In this document: in pieces, positions 56,898 to 64,000 of the stretch | How the letters are laid out: each line of letters starts with the position of its first letter | Numbering within the stretch: position 1 is the first letter of the stretch | From: Tethya wilhelma | Taxonomy: Eukaryota; Porifera; Demospongiae; Tethyida; Tethyidae | Direction: 5' to 3' | DNA length: 64,000 bases | Assembly: GCA_964030475.1 (NCBI GenBank) | Contig: CAXIPT010000006.1 | Location: 3,352,669-3,416,668, forward strand | The notes under the pieces: model-generated | The model's database searches: none | Told to the model about the DNA's origin: nothing | The model's input: the letters and a program-made list of their open reading frames with translations, nothing else | Program-made: the position numbers and the translations under genes

Positions 56898-58886
56898 TTA
56901 AGCACAATTTTCACAAAAGTAAGCATCAGGTAGATCTTTTCCGGTTAAGGTGGTACACTTAATATTGAACCAAACATCACAACTGTCACAACATATCCAT
57001 AGTTCGTCATTTTCGCCATATATCATTCCACATTTTGGGCACACTGTGTCTTCATTTCCAGAGTCATCATCAAGGGATACATTAAACATATCGAGTTTAC
57101 TAACACTATCTTCATCATTCTTTGCATCTCGACATCTTTTTTTCCGCTCTTTCTCAACCTTCTTTCGCTCTTTTTCTTTGTTTCTTTCTTCCCTTTCTCT
57201 CAGCTTCTGCTCCTTCTGTTTCATCTTTTCAATCTCTCTCTCTTGTTTCTTTTTCTCCTTCTCTTGTTTCCTTCTCTCCTTTTCCTGCTCTGCTGCAAGT
57301 TTTTCAGCTTTCTTGGTCTTCAAATCTTCTAGCACTTCAGTTTCAGTAATGCACACAGCTTTACTATTTAATGCTGCTTTTCGCTTCCTCTTAGGCGATT
57401 TGGGAGGTGGAAGAGAAAGTACTTCACTGAGTACATCAGATGAACTAACACTAACGGATGTAGTAGGTGACAAAAAAGATGATGCTGTGACAGACTGAGT
57501 ATTTTCAGATGATTTGTCAGAACCAGTTACGCTAACAGCCACCTCAGGATGATTGATCCTCAACCAAGCTACATAAGCAGGGTCCTTCAGATCATATCCC
57601 TCTTCAAATCTCTTAGCAAAAACGCTTTCTTGCTGTGGAGTGAAAAGAGGGGTACCAACCTTTTCACTGAGAGGTGGAGATTTATCATCAGATTGACAAA
57701 ATGCCTTCGATGGTTTCGATTGCCTGTCTTCAACTGCACTTGGATTGAATGGATATATACCTGTTTTTTTGAAACCGCTCATGATATTGAGAGTAGTGTG
57801 AGATTGAGGCCACGCTTCAGCAACAAGTGATGCTAGTATATCAGTGGTGATAATTTGTCCAGGATTCTTTCCTAGGAATGTGGTACAAGCCTTTGAGAAG
57901 TAGTTCTTAAAGGACTTGAAAACCCCCACATCCAAAGGCTGGAGAATGTGCGTAGTATGAGCAGGTAGACAGAGTAAGTGAATATCATTAGCACGGGCTT
58001 TTTCAATTAATTCAATAGAGATATGTGAACTATGCCCATCTTGAATTAAGAGTACTGGTCTAGTAGGAGGAATGTTATTTATGAAGAAGTCGAACCAATT
58101 CAGGTATAGGTCCGCATTAATCCATCCACTGTCACTGCTACAAAATAGGGTATTTGGGAAAGCACCGGCTTTCAGCTTCTCAGGTACTGCTCTCTTTCTA
58201 GGGTAAACCATCATTGGGGGTAGAACACTCCCTGTTGCCGACACACAAGATAATACTGTGTGTGTTTTGCCTCTTTCAGCAGATGTAATAGAATGAACAT
58301 TTCGCCGTCCAAGCTGAGCAACAACCTTACCAGGACGGTGGACGATGGATACACCCGTCTCATCGCAATTATAAACTAACATTGGCTTCGTCAATAGGTT
58401 CAATTTCCCATACACTTCACCTAGTTTCCCAAAGAAACCAGATAAGATGTGGGGATTAGAACACAGGGCTCTGGCATACGACAATGGTTGCGGAGTACGA
58501 ATAGACAGTTGGGAATGACGTTTCATGAAGCCATCAAACCATGAACGACCAGCTTTTTCTTCCTTAAAATTGTGCTTCTTTTGAAGCTTCTCAGCTAAGA
58601 CAAATGCTAAGTGCATGACCATTTCTCGTGTTAGCCCGTATCCAATATCAGCCATGTTAATTAAATACTCACAAAGTTTCGCTTCTTCTTCCCTGGTAAA
58701 AATCGTTGCTGGCCCTGGTCTACAGTCCATTTCCACCGCACCATTAACTCTTCGGCGAAGAGTCTCAACCGGAACACCATAACGTCTTGCAGTTTCTCTC
58801 AGACCATTCCCATCTTGAACCATGTCAACAGCTCTAATCATTGATTCCTGGGACCACATTTTTCTCTTAGACTTAACCTTAGACAT
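56898..58886 (-). CDS. Pogo/Tigger-like transposase with C-terminal PHD-like finger
   Basis: One uninterrupted 662-residue ORF. Residues about 8-50 form a psq-type helix-turn-helix (LRETARRYGVPVETLRRRV). Residues about 62-135 form a CENP-B-type DNA-binding domain (SWFDGFMKRHSQLS). The DDE_1 catalytic core carries D175 (YNCDETGVS), D283 (LLIQDGHSSH) and D319 (ILQPLDVGVFKSFK), giving a DDD triad. From about 525 to 600 a Lys/Glu coiled coil follows, and residues 614-662 make a PHD-like C4-X-C3 finger (CPKCG, WICCDSCDVWFNIKC, YFCENC) with Asn where His is usual. It would cut and paste the element by binding its inverted ends. No frameshift or stop is seen, so it is recent or under selection. A domesticated gene is possible but the TIRs and TA flanks argue for a transposon. 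Confidence 0.92.
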   Translation of the reverse strand: MSKVKSKRKMWSQESMIRAVDMVQDGNGLRETARRYGVPVETLRRRVNGAVEMDCRPGPATIFTREEEAKLCEYLINMADIGYGLTREMVMHLAFVLAEKLQKKHNFKEEKAGRSWFDGFMKRHSQLSIRTPQPLSYARALCSNPHILSGFFGKLGEVYGKLNLLTKPMLVYNCDETGVSIVHRPGKVVAQLGRRNVHSITSAERGKTHTVLSCVSATGSVLPPMMVYPRKRAVPEKLKAGAFPNTLFCSSDSGWINADLYLNWFDFFINNIPPTRPVLLIQDGHSSHISIELIEKARANDIHLLCLPAHTTHILQPLDVGVFKSFKNYFSKACTTFLGKNPGQIITTDILASLVAEAWPQSHTTLNIMSGFKKTGIYPFNPSAVEDRQSKPSKAFCQSDDKSPPLSEKVGTPLFTPQQESVFAKRFEEGYDLKDPAYVAWLRINHPEVAVSVTGSDKSSENTQSVTASSFLSPTTSVSVSSSDVLSEVLSLPPPKSPKRKRKAALNSKAVCITETEVLEDLKTKKAEKLAAEQEKERRKQEKEKKKQEREIEKMKQKEQKLREREERNKEKERKKVEKERKKRCRDAKNDEDSVSKLDMFNVSLDDDSGNEDTVCPKCGMIYGENDELWICCDSCDVWFNIKCTTLTGKDLPDAYFCENCA

Positions 58887-59313
58887 TGCTACAAATAAAA
58901 AGTGGAATTTAATAATACTAATTATGAGTATAGATCTAATTATAACTTGAAAGCTTTCAATTAATGTTGGAAAGGGTAAATAGTATCATACATTCAACCA
59001 AATATCTTATAGAATTGTCAATTTGTGATTAATTGTAGCTGTACTTACCTAAAATGCCAGCAAACACAGACAAACCATGCGTTGCTCAATGAAAATTTCA
59101 AATTTTGACAATGAAATTTTTTCGTTGCCGGATAATTAGGTAGAACATAATTCCACGGGCTAGGAGGCAGCGGTGAGAAAAGGGTCTAGCTCAATAGACT
59201 AGGAGTTCTGCTGCCAACTTCACTTCATCAGTGGAATAGTGTGCAAAAGTTTTTTCCCTAATCTAAGTGCGTGTCTTTTAATAGGAACTGTCTCACAATA
59301 CCTGCATCTACCC
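58887..59313 (-). other. Transposon leader region
   Basis: The 427 bases from transposase start to the right inverted end hold no ORF; presumably the element's promoter. Confidence 0.4.
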
Positions 59314-59315
59314 TA

Positions 59316-60066
59316 GTGCAGAAGTGGGCAGTACGTACTGTAAAGAGTTAGGAACAAGTAGTCGTGCACATACAATGTACCGTACAACCCCCGTATTTGC
59401 TACAGCTGCTGTACGGTGCCGCATGCAATATGTGTTTTTTTTGCAATTTACGCACTAGTGCTCTAAAAATTATAAGTTTGCTTCAAACCATTATAATAAA
59501 GTCAAAGTACATGTACATGAGTGTATGACACAGGTAGAAGTTACATTGATGTTCCTGTGTCATGTCTGCCCATCCAAGGCACTAGTCTAGCTGGCCAGAG
59601 TCACACGTACCAACATGAACTGTTCCTAGAACCTGCTGCTGTTTGTAACTTTTTTTTCGTGGTCATGATGTCTACATGTAGCCTGCATGCTTCTGTTGGA
59701 TCACGTTGTGCTTCAGTCAGCTTCAGATTATCCACACACATGCATATAATGCCTGAGCAAAAAATAATTATGGTCTCAGGGAAAACAAGCAACTACCATT
59801 ATTGCATACCAAAACGAACTGTCCTTCCATATACTGCAAAAAATGAAGTCGGCAAGATTACAAACAGCTAAGTGGCATAATATTATTATAGTAGTAATTA
59901 TCTCAAGTCGTGAGGAATTCAGGGCTCTGTGCTCAAGTACTTAAGTAGAAGAAGATCCAAATGACGTCATGTATATAAATCATGATAATAGGTATAGGAC
60001 GTCAACATAATAATAATAATAATGATGTGCAATAGAGAGTAATTGTGGTGCAGTGCCTGAGACTCT
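59316..60066. other. No gene seen
   Basis: A 116-codon plus-strand ORF (59521-59871) has no domain or splice context and I do not accept it. Confidence 0.4.
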
Positions 60067-60552
60067 GACAGTATGACAGTAGGACAGTAGGACAGTAGGA
60101 CAGTGAGACAGTATGACAGTGTGACAGTGAGACAGTATGACAGTGTGACAGTGAGACAGTGTGACAGTGAGACAGTAACAGTAAGACAGTGTGACAGTAT
60201 GACAGTAAGACAGTACGACAGTGAGACAGTGTGACAGTATGACAGTAAGACAGTGTGACAGTAGGACAGTGTGACAGTAAGACAGTAGGACAGTGAGACA
60301 GTAAGACAGTGTGACAGTAAGACAGTGTGACAGTAAGACAGTGTGACAGTAAGACAGTAAGACAGTGTGACAGTGTGACAGTAGGACAGTGAGACAGTAA
60401 GACAGTATGACAGTGTGACAGTAAGACAGTGTGACAGTAGGACAGTAAGACAGTGAGACAGTGAGACAGTGTGACAGTGAGACAGTGTGACAGTAGGACA
60501 GTGTGACAGTATGACAGTGCAGTCAGGGACTCTGTGACAGTGAGACAGTGTG
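60067..60552. repeat. 8-bp minisatellite GACAGTNN
   Basis: About 56 units of GACAGT followed by a variable pair (mostly at, ag, ga, gt, aa) fill 60067-60518, with one 2-base deletion near 60178; two more units lie at 60534-60552. On the minus strand two frames stay open for nearly 200 codons only because the 8-bp unit contains no stop. Confidence 0.95.
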
Positions 60553-61879
60553 AAAGAGGCACACATACAGCCGGCAGTGATAGGGATGTACAGTAAGGTG
60601 TACAGCTAGGCAGTATAAGACCAACGAGACAGAATATCAGTGGAGCAGTAAGTTATAGAATGACTGTGACAGTGAGACCAGAATAGTGTGGATGTGTTCT
60701 AATTAGAATGATGATCTTGGTTTGTTATTTATAGCATGACAATATTTTCTACTGTTGTTTTGTTCGCTGATGTAGGTTGTAGCTATACATGAGGAAAGAT
60801 GTGAGATCATCCACTTTGTTTTGTTCTATGGAACCTCAATCGATCGATCCAGATCAATTTTGGTATGGTATGGGCGTACTTAATTACCTTAGAGCATGTG
60901 CATGCAAATACTAAACTTGATATTGATGGACACTAGTACATGCACTGTAATTCTGTGTCACTTCCTTTCTCCTCCTACCTATGTGTTACTTCCTTTCTCC
61001 TCCTACTTAATTCATTTTCAGTTTAGTTCAGTTCAAAGTGTCAGTGCAAGGTGATATTTCTGGTGTGCTTCATATCATTGCAGTGAAAGGTAAGAGGACT
61101 TTATTTATTGTAATGGTGTATGTAATGAGGTTATTTTCCATTTTCTGATTAGTGCCACTTGTACATCTGCATGACTGCATGCATGTGTGTGTGCTAGCTG
61201 TGATAATTCATATTAATTGGCAACCCCTATTACATTTTCCTATATTCTTGTGCTAGCGGGCTCACTTATGAATTGGTAGTCAAATGTGAACCACAAAAGG
61301 CCTACTGAAGTGTCAGATGTGCAGTGTTAACAGCTTAGTTTTGTGACAATAATCAATATGGTTCTTGAAAACTGGAAGTGTTTGGAAAATGGAAGCAATT
61401 GTTTTGAGCTAGCTATTATTTTGTGCATTTTGTTTTATGTTTGGTAATCTGTTAAGCAAAAATAATAATAGCTAATGGATGCATAAAGATAGACTAGTAG
61501 TTCGTCAAGGTTCTACCCTATCTGTATGTGAATCTGAAGGTGTTAATTACCAGACTAAGCACAAGAAAAATTCACACAGAGTGAAAATTAGTGTTGATCA
61601 TTGTGTACAGTTGTGTGGACTATCTTAGAAATTGGGACACTCTTTTCTCTCTCTTTTAACTTCACCTTTGGAGTTAAGATTTTCACTTCACTTTAGTGTT
61701 CTTCCGTGTATCAAGTGCGTTCTCCTCTGCTTGGTGTTTGTTCATCTAATTTCCACCTCTAGTTTCATGGTGTGTTTGCTTTTTGAAACTGTTGCAGACT
61801 GCCTTGGTGAATCGTGTGCGTATTGCTCCCTGGGTGTAGCGTTTGGTCACTACTCTCTCCTCACAGTCTTGTAAGTGTN

Positions 61880-61916
<37 letters not shown>

Positions 61917-63958
61917 TGGCGAGTGTTAGAATACATTTCTGTATCTGAAGTGGCAATCAGCTAGTGTAGGTGTTACATATCTATGCACGACTTTCTGTAT
62001 AAACTTTTCAAAGACAGCTCTTTAGTGTTTTTGAAATCTAAAACCATCAATGTTGGTCAGGATCACCCACACGCACACATGCATGCACGCACAAAGTCCT
62101 TGAAGCTTGTACCGAAAGATGAGAGTGTGTACTTTATAACCCCATACACACACTTCAAGACTTAGTACCTTATCAGTGATATATATCAGTGTCTGCATGG
62201 AAAGTGAAATAAAAAGTCAATTTTACTGGTGCCTTTTTCAAATTGCCCAAGACAATAGTTTATTTAGTGGATTTTGTGCAATAAAAGTTTGGGTGTTTTT
62301 CCTCCTGTGTGTGTAGTGTAGTGGAGTATTGTAAGAAAAACATTTTATGCATGTACATTAAAAATGGGTGGTTTCTGTAGCAATTATATTATGTTAATTT
62401 TTTTTTCATTATAATAATGTCCATGTTTATATTGATATGTATCTATAGTTAAGCATACTATAAAAAATAATAATAATTATTTAAAAAGGGTGTATGTTTT
62501 TTTAAACTCCAATGTTTGTTGATGGTTGTTGTTTGTGTCCTTAATTACGATGTTTATTGTTCCCTGTTGCTATGGTTACCATCAGATTAGAGCTTATCGC
62601 TTGATAATCTTCTACAGTCCATTTAGCACCTCCCTCTTGCCTCATTGCCCCTGAGGCGATTGCGCTAATGAGGTGTAACGTACAGCACACCGATCCATAA
62701 TCTCAATGACAGCAGCACTAAATGTGTAAACACTGATGTGTGTGTGTGTGCAATGTGTCTGTGTGTGTATAAGGTAACATAACTATTTTCAGTATAGTTC
62801 CAGCTCCTTAAGAGTGTGTGTACATTTCAAGGTCTGAAAATGGCCACTAGTGACCACCACTAACTCACTTGCAGATGAAGTGGAGCTCTGTGTAGAGATG
62901 CCCAGAAAAATCAACAGAGTGCACTTAAGCAAATGGGAGGCTTGTCAATATAAGCATCTTCTAGTTCTTTCCCTTAGCAACCCACCTTATGGATAAGCCA
63001 CCTGCCCACATCATAAGGCTAGCTCTAACCCTCGTGTGTAACAGTATATGGCCATTGGAAACACTCCTACCTCTTGTATATGCCACTTTTGTCAGAGTCT
63101 CCTGCCTCTGTCTGGCTGCCTGCATGCATAGTGTTGGCTTGTATCGCAGGCTTACATAGTGTAAGCAGTTGGTATATTTTATATTCAGCTAGTATACAGG
63201 TTTTGATAATTCTATGGCCGTGTTTTTGTATGCATAAGCCATGTGGTGACTAGTATTGTGAGGTGTTTGGTTGGTCAATCTGCATTGTGTAGCTAGAGGA
63301 GTTTTGACAGCTGCTTATCATGCTCGGCTGTTACTTTATTAATAAAAGTTTCTAGTTATTCGAATTCCGTACATGTGACCTTGTGGGTCTAAGTACTAAG
63401 GAGATTACATGAACAATTATAAATATTATGCCAGGTCAGCAAGGTTACAATGGCTGTCATAACATATACATGTATACGTCTTCTGATATTAGAAATTTTT
63501 AGCTGTGTGTGTAGTAGGTACACGAAAGAAAGATTGTTGGTTCTTCCCATGAATGTTAAAATATGCTAGCAATGTCGCTACACCATGTTCTACCCATGTA
63601 CATGTACACGCATAGATGCTTGATTGCTCCTCCAAATTGAGCGTGGAAAATCTACCGTGCATGCTTTTCAAAGCTGTTTGAAAAAAATTGACCTTTTCAC
63701 GGTCTAAAATTATAGTTTCATAAAAGAAATGACTTCCATGGAGATTAGCTACAAGACAGTGTATGTCCGAAAAACGTCCATGTGCATATACATGTGCATG
63801 GAAAATGTGAGCTGACATTTAGTTTTATGGCTCGCACATTTAATCATCTTTTGTTCTCTTCTTTCCGACTTGCCAAATGCTAGCGTGTGAACATGGCAGA
63901 GATTAGGTGTAACTTATGGAAGGTAGCACCTCCACCCCAACCCCACCTTCAATCCTCC

Positions 63959-63960
<2 letters not shown>
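60553..63960. other. No gene firmly supported
   Basis: A donor-like cagtgaaag|gtaaga (61089) and an exon-like segment with ttgcag acceptor (about 61798) and gtaagt donor (61872) could be exons of a plus-strand gene, reading CLGESCAYCSLGVAFGHYSL, but no homology is recognised. (GT)n with an N at 61879 follows. The remainder is AT-rich. Confidence 0.35.

Positions 63961-64000
<40 letters not shown>
63961..64000. repeat. (CA)n at window end
   Basis: A pure CA array runs to the last base. Confidence 0.95.

Larger units (their letters stand above)
56631..59313 (-). mobile_element. Complete pogo/Tigger-like DNA transposon
   Basis: The left end gggtaggcgtggctattatg (then agacagtt) and, reversed, the right end gggtagatgcaggtattgtg (then agacagtt) are inverted repeats of about 28 bp with few mismatches. 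TA lies directly outside both ends (56629-56630 and 59314-59315), the target duplication of the Tc1/mariner-pogo group. The 2683-bp element encloses a single transposase ORF on the minus strand. Confidence 0.85.

Noticed and set aside
59521..59871. 116-codon ORF
   Set aside because: No domain, splice context or codon bias; composition looks random.
60067..60552. CRISPR-like array
   Set aside because: Units are 8 bp with no spacers, and the genome is eukaryotic.
60002..60566. 186- and 199-codon ORFs on the minus strand
   Set aside because: Products of the 8-bp minisatellite, whose unit lacks stops; peptide is a repeat of SHCLTV-like words.
61632..61874. 80-codon ORF
   Set aside because: Possible exon signals exist, but no recognisable protein; kept only as a note in the region entry.

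Overview
This is animal nuclear DNA. The genes are split by many short GT-AG introns, their proteins are metazoan (Homer coiled coil, Islet-type LIM domains, SCAPER, PDIA3, an FKBP with a nucleoplasmin-like head, KXD1), neighbouring genes are packed tens to hundreds of bases apart, and (CA)n, (CT)n and foldback repeats are everywhere. My best guess is a sponge, probably a demosponge such as Amphimedon. That rests on gene content and compactness and was not tested by any search. Ten single N characters (6410, 7745, 10059, 13425, 19715, 27296, 34878, 44877, 53435, 61879) look like collapsed contig gaps, and several matter for interpretation.

Layout, 1-24 kb: the 3' end of a dihydropyrimidinase gene (+); a TKL-like kinase with coiled coil and kelch repeats (-) sharing a 108-bp divergent promoter with an STK16-like kinase (+); next to these a second, damaged copy of that promoter and of both first exons, plus a copy of the dihydropyrimidinase 3' end. 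Then come a 123-bp perfect palindrome beside an N, the coiled-coil part of Homer (+), KXD1 (-), an FKBP39/46-type prolyl isomerase (-) divergent from RPL17 (+), and PDIA3/ERp57 (+) with an ER-stress element in its promoter.

24-54 kb: two genes are scrambled. SCAPER has its N-terminal exons on + (24.3-27.0 kb), its zinc-finger and helical-repeat exons on - (54.1-46.8 kb), and its last exons on + (28.1-29.3 kb). A near-identical 1.2-kb segment lies at both joins in opposite orientation, each beside an N. The last eleven exons join in perfect reading phase once this is undone, so a contig has almost certainly been placed in the wrong place and orientation. The Islet LIM-homeobox gene shows the same thing on a smaller scale: start exon and LIM1 on +, first half of LIM2 on -, second half of LIM2 on + inside a 101-bp inverted repeat beside an N. 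Its homeobox is not in the window.

54-64 kb: mostly repeats. They include foldback elements, a complete 2.7-kb pogo/Tigger-like DNA transposon with TA target duplication and a 662-residue transposase ending in a PHD-like finger, and an 8-bp minisatellite. No gene is recognised after 59.3 kb.

The genes do not form one pathway. PDIA3 (ER folding), FKBP and RPL17 are housekeeping neighbours; Homer and Islet are animal scaffold and developmental genes. I see no new multi-gene system. The most valuable results are the rearranged SCAPER and Islet loci, the duplicated bidirectional promoter, the frequent use of dinucleotide repeats as the pyrimidine tract of 3' splice sites, the ERSE-II-like promoter site, and the intact transposon.
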